Shown: positions 1 to 8,210, counted from the first letter of the stretch. The stretch is DNA of 39,636 nt from an uncultured Bacteroidales bacterium (GCA_900317955.1 ONIP01000022.1:1-39636); one strand, 5' to 3'. The notes: generated by a model from the sequence alone, not told the origin. Program-made: numbers and translations.

Positions 1-98
1 CCTGCCAACAAGGTACCTATGTCTACCATATCCGCTATATCGACACCAAAGACAACAACTGGAAAGTCCTCGACGGCACCGTAACCCTCATACGTTAA
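1..98 (+). CDS. C-terminus of a T9SS/gliding-motility-associated (CHU_C-type) secreted protein, partial
   Basis: The reading frame is open from base 3 and ends at TAA 96-98, leaving 31 residues. The tail reads GTYVYHIRYIDTKDNNWKVL followed by DGTVTLIR. This matches the end of the gliding-motility-associated C-terminal domain (CHU_C, T9SS type B sorting signal), whose last strands usually read GtYvY...GtvtLiR. The upstream protein is outside the window, so its function is unknown. From the family, it should be a surface or secreted protein exported by the type IX secretion system. The signal is short but characteristic. Confidence 0.72.
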   Translation, partial: CQQGTYVYHIRYIDTKDNNWKVLDGTVTLIR

Positions 99-126
99 TC
101 CTCCGTTTCAATCCATTCAAAAAGAT

Positions 127-168
127 GACGCGAAACCATCTGGATTTCTTTTCCTATGGTTTCACGTC
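127..168. terminator. Hairpin between convergent genes
   Basis: GACG-C-GAAACCAT (127-139) pairs with ATGGTTTC-A-CGTC (156-168). That gives 12 base pairs with one C/A mismatch and a 16-nt pyrimidine-rich loop. It lies between the plus-strand gene ending at 98 and the minus-strand gene ending at 211, the usual place for a shared bidirectional terminator. There is no clean U tract on either strand. Confidence 0.45.
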
Positions 169-210
169 TATATTGGTTTGTGACAGGCCAGAAGTGTTCT
201 TGTGGCTATA

Positions 211-450
211 TTAATAATCCCATTCGCAGTAGGAATAATACTGGGCAGCCAATCCCTCCATATACATCATATCGGAGCAGCTCTTGCCCAGACTCTCCAA
301 TTGTTCAGGGGTGTAATATACCAGGCTGCTGTCGTTCCTCATGCAGCGGCATCGCTTATTGCACGATGTTGCAACCAGGCACACCATAGCAACCGCTACT
401 GCTGCAACAACATTTCTTGCTGTTTTATGGGAATAAAACTTAGTCTTCAT
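211..450 (-). CDS. Small cysteine-rich lipoprotein (CxC family, copy 3)
   Basis: This is a 79-aa protein with a basic N-terminus, a hydrophobic segment (residues 13-29) and a lipobox ending at Cys30 (VATSC), so it is probably a lipoprotein. After the lipid Cys come C34-x-C36, C58 in GKSC and C75 near the C-terminus. The same cysteine layout occurs in the two small proteins at 1362-1619 and 1657-1905, so the three are probably paralogues. It is the last gene of a four-gene minus-strand operon and overlaps the end of the MauE/DoxX gene by 11 bases. I recognise no named family. The cysteine pairs next to a thioredoxin-like membrane protein suggest disulfide or metal chemistry in the periplasm, which is inference only. 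Confidence 0.72.
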   Translation of the reverse strand: MKTKFYSHKTARNVVAAVAVAMVCLVATSCNKRCRCMRNDSSLVYYTPEQLESLGKSCSDMMYMEGLAAQYYSYCEWDY

Positions 451-1378
451 CAGTCAAAAAATCAACAATCTGTTCTTCGTCAATATTACGGTAGTGGTAA
501 GTCGTCTTCACCTCGCCGTCTTCCATCAAAAATACGATAGGCCGTTGTCCGTAGGTAATCAGCGCAAAAGTCATGCTTCTAATCAAATATCCAGGATATA
601 GAAAAGAATTGCTGTCCCTTGTCAAGGGAACGATAGTACTGTCGTGAGCGGGAATAAAATACACAAACTCAGCGGTGTCCAGCTTGTTACGGTTGCAGAT
701 ATAAGTCAGTTTCTCGTCAGCCATTTTGCACATGGGACACCCGGGCGTTACAAAAGCTAATAGATGCCTACCTTCGTCAAGGTTCAGGGGAGCCAACTCA
801 CCGGAAGGAGCTATTGCCTTTTGAAGTTCCTCTTTGTTGTAGACTTCCTCCGATGGACCGAAGAGCCAATTATCGGGTGCCGACAGAATAAACACGGTTA
901 CCAATGGAGCAAGCAAAACAGGCAGCCACACAAACCAACGTGGCTTCCAGTTCCAAGGCTTGGCATACATCGCAACCAGCAGCACTAAAAGAAGCAACGC
1001 ATTTTTTAGAATTGACTGCAGTGGATTCATCTCTAACAGAGACCCCATACACTGGCAGCTGTCTGTGCGCCCTATCAAGGCGGCATAACCTAAAAACAAT
1101 GTAAAACCCGTTAACATCAACAATGTGCAGGAGTCAACAAATCGTTTCCACACATTAGAGAGTAAACCGAGGCCAATCCACAATTCAGCCACAATTACAA
1201 GCCGAGCCGCCAAGATAGCACATTTCAACGACAAGATATTGTATGAGAAAACATATAACTCAAACATATCAATGTCGAGCAGTTTCGCAACGGCCGACAC
1301 TATGAAGAAGGCACCCAGTGCCATCCTCATCACCAAGGCAAAAATCCTGAAAACTCTATTCTCAGCGAACCGCTTCAT
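440..1378 (-). CDS. MauE/DoxX-type membrane protein fused to a thioredoxin-like domain
   Basis: This is a 312-aa inner-membrane protein. Hydrophobic segments lie at about residues 12-32, 52-75, 84-102, 124-138 and 148-168. The CxC pair C108/C110, followed by MG, sits where MauE-type DoxX proteins carry their CxC. A periplasmic domain (about 195-312) has a thioredoxin-like CPMC motif (214-217) and a likely cis-proline in QRPIVF (Pro280). In this fold the membrane cysteines usually pass reducing or oxidising equivalents to a periplasmic partner. The gene overlaps its upstream neighbour by 17 bases and its downstream neighbour by 11, so the operon is translationally coupled. Its neighbours are small cysteine-rich lipoproteins, which are candidate substrates or partners (inference). 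Confidence 0.8.
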   Translation of the reverse strand: MKRFAENRVFRIFALVMRMALGAFFIVSAVAKLLDIDMFELYVFSYNILSLKCAILAARLVIVAELWIGLGLLSNVWKRFVDSCTLLMLTGFTLFLGYAALIGRTDSCQCMGSLLEMNPLQSILKNALLLLVLLVAMYAKPWNWKPRWFVWLPVLLAPLVTVFILSAPDNWLFGPSEEVYNKEELQKAIAPSGELAPLNLDEGRHLLAFVTPGCPMCKMADEKLTYICNRNKLDTAEFVYFIPAHDSTIVPLTRDSNSFLYPGYLIRSMTFALITYGQRPIVFLMEDGEVKTTYHYRNIDEEQIVDFLTDED

Positions 1379-1619
1379 CGGTCTTCTCGCAAGTCACAAC
1401 TTCCATCTCGCGCACCAATTCACCCTCCAATAAGCGTTCTGTGCCTAGATGTGTTAACTTAGAGCAAGACATCCCCCTGACATCAATAAACGTAATTTGG
1501 GGGCGTCCCTGGGCGTCAACAGCCTCTTTGGCAACGCATTTACATTTGGTGCTTTTGGAGCATCCCGTCAGGCTAACGGCCAACAGGAGACCAGCTATGA
1601 TTACTATTCCTTTTTTCAT
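1362..1619 (-). CDS. Small cysteine-rich lipoprotein (CxC family, copy 2)
   Basis: This 85-aa protein has a standard lipoprotein signal ending in SLTGC (Cys20). It then has C26-x-C28, C52 in GMSCSKL and C77 in VVTCEK. The spacing matches the paralogues on either side, with a CxC 6-8 residues after the lipid Cys and two single cysteines further on. The 3' end overlaps the start of the MauE/DoxX-thioredoxin gene by 17 bases, which suggests coordinated synthesis. No enzymatic domain is visible. It could be a periplasmic redox carrier, a metal-binding lipoprotein or a disulfide-stabilised surface peptide. The sequence shows conserved cysteines, not a function. Confidence 0.75.
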   Translation of the reverse strand: MKKGIVIIAGLLLAVSLTGCSKSTKCKCVAKEAVDAQGRPQITFIDVRGMSCSKLTHLGTERLLEGELVREMEVVTCEKTDEAVR

Positions 1620-1656
1620 GGTCTTGTACTTTTACTTGTTCGTTGCGGAGGCTATT

Positions 1657-1905
1657 TTATTTTGCGTACCGTATTGTAGAGTCGGCCTCAAACGGGAAGT
1701 CTGTGCACACCAGCGTGTCTAGATGCACCACATCCAGTACGTCAAGGTAACTCGAGTAAAGAATCTTGTGGCAGTCGCCGTTCGTAATAGTTATAATTTG
1801 CACATTCTGAGTGCCCATGGCAGCGCATCGGCAATTCTTCTCCTTCTTGCATGACACAGTCAGTGTCAGCATTGCAACAGCCAATAATAAGAGTGCTTTC
1901 TTCAT
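1657..1905 (-). CDS. Small cysteine-rich lipoprotein (CxC family, copy 1, operon head)
   Basis: This 82-aa lipoprotein has the lipobox TVSC (Cys19), then C25-x-C27, C45 in NGDCHKI and C67 in LVCTDF. It shares the layout of the two small downstream lipoproteins. It is the first gene of the operon: a TAnnTTTG box and an upstream TTG lie 24-52 bases ahead of the ATG. The next gene follows after 37 bases. I do not recognise a Pfam-level family. Its length, lipidation signal and conserved cysteines make it a plausible real gene rather than a chance ORF. Confidence 0.75.
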   Translation of the reverse strand: MKKALLLLAVAMLTLTVSCKKEKNCRCAAMGTQNVQIITITNGDCHKILYSSYLDVLDVVHLDTLVCTDFPFEADSTIRYAK

Positions 1906-1928
1906 GGTGAATCTTTTATTTCAAATTG

Positions 1929-1957
1929 CAAAGATACAAAAAAAATCTAATATACAA
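1929..1957 (-). promoter_or_regulatory. Bacteroidota-type promoter of the cysteine-rich lipoprotein operon
   Basis: On the minus strand TATCTTTG (1936-1929) fits the -7 consensus TAnnTTTG. A TTG at 1957-1955, 18 bases upstream, fits the -33 element. The start codon of the first lipoprotein is at 1905, leaving a leader of about 18-20 bases. Confidence 0.6.
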
Positions 1958-2016
1958 GAAAAAACATTACCACAACAATTTACCTTGTTCCTTTTCCTGA
2001 GCGATGCTCTACCTGT

Positions 2017-2673
2017 TCAACGAACTCTGCACATCATTATTCCATCGCGGAAAGGCAGCAGTATATTATCGACTCGTTCGTCGGCGGTTATATCTTGGTT
2101 AAGTTTGTGGATGATACGTGCTTCGCGATTGCATCGTAGTTGGTTCTCTACAGCATCATGGTTACATTCAAGGTCAACAACCCTCCCATACCACAACATA
2201 TTATCTAAGAGGATGATTCCGCCTTCCTTCATCTTGGGCAATATCAGGTTATAGTATCGAGGATAGTTCTCTTTATCGGCGTCAATGTATGCAAGCCCTA
2301 TTCCATCGGGCAGTGATGGTATGATTTGTTCGGCGTTTCCTATATGAATCTGTATGTTTGACTGTATACCTGCCATCTTGGTATGTTCTCGGATGAGAGG
2401 TTCGTATTCCTCATTGGCTTCGATGGTGTGTAGCGTAGCGTTCTGACCTAAACCTCTCGCAATACAAGAAGTGCCAAAGCCAGCATGAGTTCCTATTTCA
2501 AGAGCGATGTCAGGACGAAGGGAGGAAGCAAGCATCTGTAAGAAGATGCCTTGATAGGGAGATGAAGCCATGTGTGGGTTGGCAGTATGAAGCTGGACGG
2601 AACGATAGACGGCGTTAAGTTGGTCGTCGAGGGGTGTGGTGTGGGCTACACAATAGTCTTCGGTGGGGTTCAT
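2017..2673 (-). CDS. SAM-dependent O-methyltransferase (COMT/YrrM-like)
   Basis: This 218-aa protein has the class I methyltransferase signature of the caffeoyl-CoA O-methyltransferase-like family (Methyltransf_3). It has the SAM-binding loop EIGTHAGFGT (about residues 58-67), an acidic residue for the ribose in IEANEE, GNAEQIIP, the metal/substrate loop YIDADKENY and the LLDNMLWYGRV strand. Family members methylate catechol-type hydroxyls or, in the TrmR branch, a wobble uridine in tRNA. Nothing in the sequence alone separates these possibilities. It lies 19 bases downstream of ftsK and is probably co-transcribed with it. Length is normal for the family. Confidence 0.88.
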   Translation of the reverse strand: MNPTEDYCVAHTTPLDDQLNAVYRSVQLHTANPHMASSPYQGIFLQMLASSLRPDIALEIGTHAGFGTSCIARGLGQNATLHTIEANEEYEPLIREHTKMAGIQSNIQIHIGNAEQIIPSLPDGIGLAYIDADKENYPRYYNLILPKMKEGGIILLDNMLWYGRVVDLECNHDAVENQLRCNREARIIHKLNQDITADERVDNILLPFRDGIMMCRVR

Positions 2674-2692
2674 TTGAATTGAACAGGGTGAT

Positions 2693-5122
2693 TTAGAGAT
2701 TTCGAAGAATCTCTTCTAATTGTATTTCGTCGTGAACGAGTACTTCGCGGGCCTTAGAGCCATTGTAAGGGCCGACAATACCTGCCGCTTCAAGTTGGTC
2801 GATGATTCGTCCTGCACGGTTGTATCCAAGTTGCAATTTCCGTTGGAGGAGCGAAGTTGAGCCGAACTGACTTGCGACGACAAGGCGGGCAGCGTCGTTG
2901 AAGAATTCGTCTTTTTGTTTTGGATCGAAGTCTTTGTTGGGTTCTTCGTTCTCGTCGAGGTATTCGGGCAAGAGGAAACCTTCAGGATAGCCTCGTTGAG
3001 AGCCGATAAAGTCGGCGAGTTCTTCTATTTCTTCGGTTTCGATGAGTGCGCATTGTATGCGGACAAGATCGGAACCGGAGAGGGAAATGAGCATATCGCC
3101 ACGGCCGATGAGGCGTTGGGCGCCACTACAGTCGAGGATGGTTCGAGAGTCGATGCCACTTGTGACCTTGAAGGCTATTCGAGCGGGGAAGTTGGCTTTA
3201 ATGGTGCCGGTGATGATGTTGGTAGTAGGACGCTGGGTTGCAATGATGAGGTGGATGCCGACGGCGCGGGCGAGTTGGGCGAGGCGGCAGATGGGCATTT
3301 CGACTTCTTTGCCCGCAGTCATGATGAGGTCGGCGAATTCATCGATAACGAGTACGATGTAGGGGAGGAAGCGGTGGTCGTTTTCAGGGTTGAGTTGGCG
3401 GTGGATGAATTTGTCGTTGTATTCGGTGATTTTGCGTACGCCTGCTTTGCGGAGAAGGTCGTAGCGTTGGTCCATTTCGATGCAGAGGGAGTTGAGGGTT
3501 CGGACAACTTTCTTGACGTCGGTGATGATGGCTTCTTCAGAGTCGGGGAGTTTGGCGAGGTAATGGCGTTCGATTTTGTTGTAGAGGGAGAGTTCGACTT
3601 TTTTGGGGTCGACCATGACGAATTTGAGTTCGGAGGGATGTTTTTTGAAGAGAAGGGAGGCAATGACGGCATTGAGACCGACGGATTTGCCGGTGCCGGT
3701 GGCTCCTGCCATGAGGAGGTGGGGCATTTTGGCGAGGTCGGTTACGAAGGGGTCGTTGCTGATGGTTTTGCCAAAGGCTATGGGGAGTTCCATTTTGCCG
3801 CTGTTGCGGAAAGCGTCGCAATCGAGCATGCTTTTCATGGAGACTATTTGGGGTTTGGCGTTGGGGACTTCGATGCCGACGGTGCCTTTGCCTGGGATGG
3901 GTGCTATGATACGGATGCCAAGGGCAGAGAGGCTGAGGGCGATGTCGTCTTCGAGGCTTTTGATTTTGGAGATACGGATGCCAGGAGCGGGTTTGATTTC
4001 GTAGAGCGTTACGGTGGGTCCTGGGGAGGCTGTGATTTCGACGATATCGATGTTGTAATTGCGGAGGGTTTCTACGATGCGGTCTTTGTTGGATACGAGC
4101 TCCTCGTTGGTGACTTTTGCGTTGCGGGTTTCCCAGTCGGTTAGGAGGTCGGTGCTGGGCATGATGTATTGCTTGAGGTCGAGGTGAGGGTCGTAGAGTT
4201 CATCGACAGTGTAATGATGGGAGGTATGGACGTTTTCGAATTCAGAGTAGCGGGAGGGCTCTTCTTCGGGAGGTTCGGGGTTTGAGGGCTGGGTGTCGGC
4301 GATTGTGAAGAGGGGGTCGGAGTGCGGATCCGTGTTGGATGATTGTGTGTTTTTTGGGGTGGAGTTTTGCGAGCGTTGGTTGACGCGGGAGAATTCGTCG
4401 TCGATGGAGAAGGTTATTTTGCCATTTTCGGGTTGGGCGGCGGGGCGTTCGGGCTCTGATTTTGGCTCTGGGTCGGATTCTGATTCGAGCGAAGGAGGAG
4501 CGAAGGTAGAGCGAACCTGGGATTGGTCTTTAGCGTTCGGTGCGGGGATGATATTTTTGATTTGGCTGAGGTTGATGTTGACCTTTGGGGGGCGGATGTG
4601 TACGCGGTGTACCATGACGAGGAAAACCACAGCGAGGAAGGCGAAGAGCACGAGTGTTCCCCATTTGATGAGACGGTAGCATCCGTGAGCGATGAAGTCG
4701 CCTGTTACGCCTACATAGTTACCGAAGATTTCGTTGTTTTTGCCAAAGTTGCCAAAGATGTAACCGAGGACTGAGGAGACCCATATCATCCAAAAGAGGG
4801 TTGACCAAAGGGTTTTTGTCCATGGGAGGATGTTCTTATTCCAAAGGCGCAGGCCGTAGATGAAGAGAAGGAATGCGAGGCCGAAGGAGGCGATGCCAAA
4901 TGTGTTTTGGATGATGATTTCGGAGAGGTGGTAGCCCAAGGTGCCCAGCCAGTTGTTGTGGGAAGGCCATGAGATAAAGAATGAGGTCATGGCGATGGCA
5001 AGGAAGAAAGAGAGAAGGATGTAGCAGGAGCCCCTCAGTTTGCGGCAGCGTTGAGTGCGCCAGTATTCGATGAAGCGGCTGGTGGGGCGTGTCTTTTTCT
5101 TTGATTTTTGTGACTTGGGCAT
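2693..5122 (-). CDS. ftsK: DNA translocase FtsK
   Basis: This 809-aa septal DNA pump clears chromosome termini during division. Four hydrophobic segments occupy roughly residues 30-175. An acidic, proline- and serine-rich linker (about 195-330) connects to the alpha/beta motor. The motor carries Walker A GATGTGKS (about residue 474) and Walker B VLVIDEFADL (about 594). The C-terminal gamma domain (about 740-809), with LQRKLQLGYNRAGRIIDQLE, is the winged helix that reads KOPS-type sequences. The length fits Bacteroidota FtsK proteins. The start places MPKSQKSKKK directly before the first membrane region. The antisense strand shows long open frames, which are codon-bias shadows. Confidence 0.96.
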   Translation of the reverse strand: MPKSQKSKKKTRPTSRFIEYWRTQRCRKLRGSCYILLSFFLAIAMTSFFISWPSHNNWLGTLGYHLSEIIIQNTFGIASFGLAFLLFIYGLRLWNKNILPWTKTLWSTLFWMIWVSSVLGYIFGNFGKNNEIFGNYVGVTGDFIAHGCYRLIKWGTLVLFAFLAVVFLVMVHRVHIRPPKVNINLSQIKNIIPAPNAKDQSQVRSTFAPPSLESESDPEPKSEPERPAAQPENGKITFSIDDEFSRVNQRSQNSTPKNTQSSNTDPHSDPLFTIADTQPSNPEPPEEEPSRYSEFENVHTSHHYTVDELYDPHLDLKQYIMPSTDLLTDWETRNAKVTNEELVSNKDRIVETLRNYNIDIVEITASPGPTVTLYEIKPAPGIRISKIKSLEDDIALSLSALGIRIIAPIPGKGTVGIEVPNAKPQIVSMKSMLDCDAFRNSGKMELPIAFGKTISNDPFVTDLAKMPHLLMAGATGTGKSVGLNAVIASLLFKKHPSELKFVMVDPKKVELSLYNKIERHYLAKLPDSEEAIITDVKKVVRTLNSLCIEMDQRYDLLRKAGVRKITEYNDKFIHRQLNPENDHRFLPYIVLVIDEFADLIMTAGKEVEMPICRLAQLARAVGIHLIIATQRPTTNIITGTIKANFPARIAFKVTSGIDSRTILDCSGAQRLIGRGDMLISLSGSDLVRIQCALIETEEIEELADFIGSQRGYPEGFLLPEYLDENEEPNKDFDPKQKDEFFNDAARLVVASQFGSTSLLQRKLQLGYNRAGRIIDQLEAAGIVGPYNGSKAREVLVHDEIQLEEILRNL

Positions 5123-5174
5123 AGGGTGTGGTGTTTGTGAGTGGTGGGGGATGGGCGTGTTTTTTGTTGATTAG

Positions 5175-5216
5175 AGGGTTTGAGGGATGGATTTTTCCAT
5201 TGTCCTCAAACCCTCC
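5175..5216. terminator. Strong hairpin between the DUF4412-like gene and ftsK
   Basis: GAGGGTTTGAGG (5175-5186) pairs perfectly with CCTCAAACCCTC (5205-5216). The interior can also pair as ATGGA/TCCAT around a T-rich loop. It lies in the 146-base gap after the minus-strand gene 5269-5988 and before ftsK. It probably terminates or attenuates that transcript. There is no U run after the stem on the minus strand, so Rho-independent function is uncertain. Confidence 0.55.
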
Positions 5217-5268
5217 TGTTTTGTTGTTGTCGTTTTGTAAGGAAGAGGGGTTGTCCAGATGGACGGGG

Positions 5269-5988
5269 TTATTCTTCCAAGAGGGAAGCAGCTTCTTGCA
5301 GTTCGGTCATGAAGTTTTTGAATTCTTCTTCGGTGGCGTCTTTGTAGCCTGCAGGAAGGAGCATTTCGGTTTCTTTGACTTTGCCTTTAACGATTTCAGT
5401 GGCGGTGTAGGTGATGGCACGGCCTTCGCCGAGTTCTTGAGTGAAGACGAGGGGGAAGCCTTTGATGTTGCCGAGGATGATGCAGTATTCAGGTCCGATT
5501 TGAGTGGTGAACCAGCATTCGGCAGGGTTGTCAACGCCTTCTTCGTCATAGCGGTGCATGATGAGTTTTTGAGCGGTGAAGCCGAGGATGTCTTTGGTCT
5601 CGTTGACGATTTCGTAGTAGTAATGACCTGCTACTTTGTCTTCGATGTAACCGCTGTCGATGGCTTCTTTGGTGGTTTCGGCGCGGACGATGAATTTACC
5701 GTCACCGGTGTAGGTTTCGAGTTCAATGCCGTTGGCGGCGAGGTAGGCGATGGCCTGGCTGAAGTCGGCTGCCTGGGCTACTTTGAAGTCGGTCTGGATG
5801 GTTTGACCTGAAAGAATTTTGTTGTCGTAGACTTTGATTTCGGTTGTAGATTGTTCAGGTTTGATGCTGATGTCGACTTTACCGGTGCTTTCGATTTTGT
5901 ATTTTACGATTCCACGGAAGTTGTTTTGTGCTTGGATGTTTCCGAGGGTGAGCAGCATGATGGTGGCTGCGAGGATAATTTTTTTCAT
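5269..5988 (-). CDS. Secreted protein, DUF4412/GLPGLI-like
   Basis: This 239-aa protein has a clear signal peptide (MKKIILAATIMLLTLGNIQA, cleavage near QAQ). The mature part starts with NFRGIVKYKIES and continues with alternating beta strands, KVYDNKILSG..TDFK and a late acidic tail. The opening strand and overall plan resemble Bacteroidota proteins annotated as DUF4412 or GLPGLI-family. These are periplasmic beta-rich proteins of unknown role, possibly lipid-binding like LolA/LolB. I assign the family tentatively. It appears monocistronic, with a large hairpin after it. Confidence 0.72.
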   Translation of the reverse strand: MKKIILAATIMLLTLGNIQAQNNFRGIVKYKIESTGKVDISIKPEQSTTEIKVYDNKILSGQTIQTDFKVAQAADFSQAIAYLAANGIELETYTGDGKFIVRAETTKEAIDSGYIEDKVAGHYYYEIVNETKDILGFTAQKLIMHRYDEEGVDNPAECWFTTQIGPEYCIILGNIKGFPLVFTQELGEGRAITYTATEIVKGKVKETEMLLPAGYKDATEEEFKNFMTELQEAASLLEE

Positions 5989-6081
5989 GATTCTATGTTC
6001 GGGTTTTAGTTTTAAATTGGGTTAATAACGTAGATGTGGTGTTATTAGTATGTGTAGGGTGAAAAAAAGTTGGCTTGGGGA

Positions 6082-6459
6082 TTACCATCCTTGTGGTAGG
6101 ATAATGTTTTGGATGAGGTGGGCGTCGGAGAAGAGTGGTGCTATTTGTTGGTCGGTGAAGCCTGCGATTCCGCAACCGATGCGTGTGACGAGAAAGGTTA
6201 GTTCGGGGTGTTGTTGAGCGAAAGAGATGAATTCGTCGACATAGGGGCGTATGGTTTCGACGCCGCCTTGCATGGTTGGGATGGCATAAGATTGACCTTG
6301 GAGACCGACTCCTTGACCGTAGACGGCACCGAAGCGTTCGTAGGCAATGCGGGCAGCACCTCCACCGTGGTGACCGGCGAGGTTGCTGCCGAAGACGAAG
6401 ATTTCGTTAGGCTTGAGATGGGTGATGAAATCAGGAGTGTGCTGCATGCTTGAGTGCAT
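6082..6459 (-). CDS. Macrodomain-like protein (possible ADP-ribose-binding)
   Basis: This 125-aa cytoplasmic protein has EIFVFGSNLAGHHGGGAARI, then GAVYGQGVGLQGQSYAIPT and TRIGCGIAGF. The order matches small macro-like proteins found in bacteria and phages. In these, the GSNLAG..GGGAA loop and the G-I-A-G-F loop would bind ADP-ribose or a related nucleotide. Its ATG (6457-6459) overlaps the stop codon of the caspase-fold gene by one base, so translation is probably coupled. A second in-frame ATG at 6447 is possible. The function (ADP-ribose hydrolysis or sensing) is inferred from the fold only. Confidence 0.78.
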   Translation of the reverse strand: MHSSMQHTPDFITHLKPNEIFVFGSNLAGHHGGGAARIAYERFGAVYGQGVGLQGQSYAIPTMQGGVETIRPYVDEFISFAQQHPELTFLVTRIGCGIAGFTDQQIAPLFSDAHLIQNIILPQGW

Positions 6460-8174
6460 TAGTTGTTAATGAAGGTTCTGGCACCCCAGTTTTCACCGAG
6501 TTTGCCGCCGATTATCATGCTTGGCTCTTGGAGTTTGCCTTGCAGTGAGGTTTCGTAGGCCATGTTTTTGGTGACGTTGTTGAAGAGCTCTTGGAAGGTG
6601 ATTTCGCCTCGTGTGTATTTGAGTTCTTTAAGGATGTAATAGGTAAAGAATCCGTGGTGTTGGTCGATGAAAGAGTAGGCTGTTTTGTCGCCATCGGCGG
6701 CCATGAAGATGACAATGTCGCTGCGGACACGGGGTGTGCGGTAGCGTTTGGATTCTTTTTTGATGGTGAAGAAGGGTTTGCCACAGCGTTGAATGCCATC
6801 GAAGCTGGCGTCGATGATGAAGGTGTAGCTGAGTGCTTCGACGCGGTTGAACCATCCGGTGAGAGTGTCGAAGGAGATGCATTGTTCGAGGATTTTTTCT
6901 GCATCGCCGCCTTTAAGCACGATGTCCTCAGGGAGGGCGCCGGTTTTGCTGCGGAAGGCGCGAATTTTGCTAACGTCGACATTGCTGGGCATGAGATAGG
7001 GTGCGAATTTCTGGTTGGTGACACCGTGACCGGCATAGTATACGATGATGTGGACATTGCCGGATTGAGCTTTGATGATGTCTTTGAGCCAGTGGATGCC
7101 TTCGTTGTAGATTTCCTGACGGCCGGCGTTGTGGAGTACTTTGACGTGGCGGGTGGGGATGCCGAGGGTGTGGACGAAATATTGGTGGAGAACGTCGCCG
7201 TCGTTGTTAGCGTAGTCGCAGTTGGGTAGAGGAGCGGTGTATTCTTCGTCGGCAACTATGAGGGCGTAGGTTTTGCTGTTGGAATTTTCTTCGATATGCG
7301 GGATATTGAAGTCGACGTATTCGTCATTTAGGAGTGCTGCCTCGAGTGTTTTGGCAGCTTCGTCGAAGGCACCGTGGACGACAATCTGGAGACTGGAGCG
7401 ACGGTAGTGTGGACCCGTCATGTCGAAGCAACGGGTGACGAAATGGTAGTCGTTGTCGGTATTTTTGAGGCTGCTGATGTTTTCTTTGAGGTAGCTGCGG
7501 ACGCTTTGGGCGCGGAGGTAGGCGAGTTGTGCGTTGGTGGTGATACCGTCTTTTGTGTCGACAGAGATGCGGACGTTCTCGTCGTTGAAGATGGCAGGCA
7601 TGTAGCGGAAGTCGCCGTATTCGCCTTTATATTCGATGTGGGCGATTTCGGCAGCGTCGGTGGTGGAGGTGATGGTGATGGTTGTTTTTTTGCCGGGGGC
7701 GAAGATGTCGCTGAGCTCTTGGTCGATCATGGTTTTGGTGAGGTTGCAGATAGCACGGCATGAGTTGGATGTTGACCAGAGGTAGGATGCGGAGGGGTAG
7801 TCATCCTCGGTGCCTTCGAAGTGGTGGCAGTTGTAGGAGATGTTGTAGACGAAGTTGATTTCGGGTGTGCCTTCTTCGGTGGTGTCTTCTTGGACGCCGG
7901 TGGTGATGCGGACGAAGGTTTCGTCGTAGAGTTTTTCAGCGTTGGGGAGGTTGATGAGCATTTGCTGGATTTGCTTGTTCATCTGTTTTTCGCGTTGCTG
8001 GGTGTTTTGGCGAAGGCGTTTGATGATGAACGAATGTATGTCATCGTTGTATTGGTGCTCGGTTTGTGGAGGGAGCACTGGGTCTTGAGCGAAGGAACTC
8101 ACAGGGGAGGCAAATAGCATGGCCGTCAGCGTGATAAGGGCTATGCTGAGGCGTTTTTGTCGATTTGTTTTCAT
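6459..8174 (-). CDS. Secreted caspase-fold (C14) protein with Ser in place of the catalytic Cys
   Basis: About 571 aa, with signal peptide MKTNRQKRLSIALITLTAML...SFAQ. A region around residues 200-270 (RAQSVRSYL ... RRSSLQIVVH) resembles a degenerate OmpA-like domain. From about 300 a caspase/metacaspase p20 domain begins with KTYALIVADEEY. The catalytic His is in VYYAGHGV (about residue 380). The position of the usual DACxSG nucleophile reads IIDASFDG, with Ser encoded by AGC at 6806-6804. The protein may therefore be a pseudoprotease. The upstream ATG at 8198 lies almost on the predicted transcription start, so I prefer 8174, which also gives a cleaner signal peptide. It is followed by the macrodomain gene with a 1-base overlap. 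Confidence 0.82.
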   Translation of the reverse strand: MKTNRQKRLSIALITLTAMLFASPVSSFAQDPVLPPQTEHQYNDDIHSFIIKRLRQNTQQREKQMNKQIQQMLINLPNAEKLYDETFVRITTGVQEDTTEEGTPEINFVYNISYNCHHFEGTEDDYPSASYLWSTSNSCRAICNLTKTMIDQELSDIFAPGKKTTITITSTTDAAEIAHIEYKGEYGDFRYMPAIFNDENVRISVDTKDGITTNAQLAYLRAQSVRSYLKENISSLKNTDNDYHFVTRCFDMTGPHYRRSSLQIVVHGAFDEAAKTLEAALLNDEYVDFNIPHIEENSNSKTYALIVADEEYTAPLPNCDYANNDGDVLHQYFVHTLGIPTRHVKVLHNAGRQEIYNEGIHWLKDIIKAQSGNVHIIVYYAGHGVTNQKFAPYLMPSNVDVSKIRAFRSKTGALPEDIVLKGGDAEKILEQCISFDTLTGWFNRVEALSYTFIIDASFDGIQRCGKPFFTIKKESKRYRTPRVRSDIVIFMAADGDKTAYSFIDQHHGFFTYYILKELKYTRGEITFQELFNNVTKNMAYETSLQGKLQEPSMIIGGKLGENWGARTFINN

Positions 8175-8202
8175 TGCGCGATGAATATTATTTTTCAAAA
8201 TG

Positions 8203-8210
8203 CAAAATTA
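8203..8210 (-). promoter_or_regulatory. Promoter -7 box of the caspase-fold/macrodomain operon
   Basis: On the minus strand TAATTTTG fits the Bacteroidota -7 consensus TAnnTTTG. I see no convincing -33 TTG. Transcription would start near 8197, so the start codon at 8174 is more likely than the one at 8198. Confidence 0.45.

Noticed and set aside
2915..4144. 409-codon plus-strand open frame opposite ftsK
   Set aside because: Antisense shadow of ftsK. The product is a Gly/Val/Asp/Phe-rich sequence without domains, and ftsK motifs are intact on the other strand.
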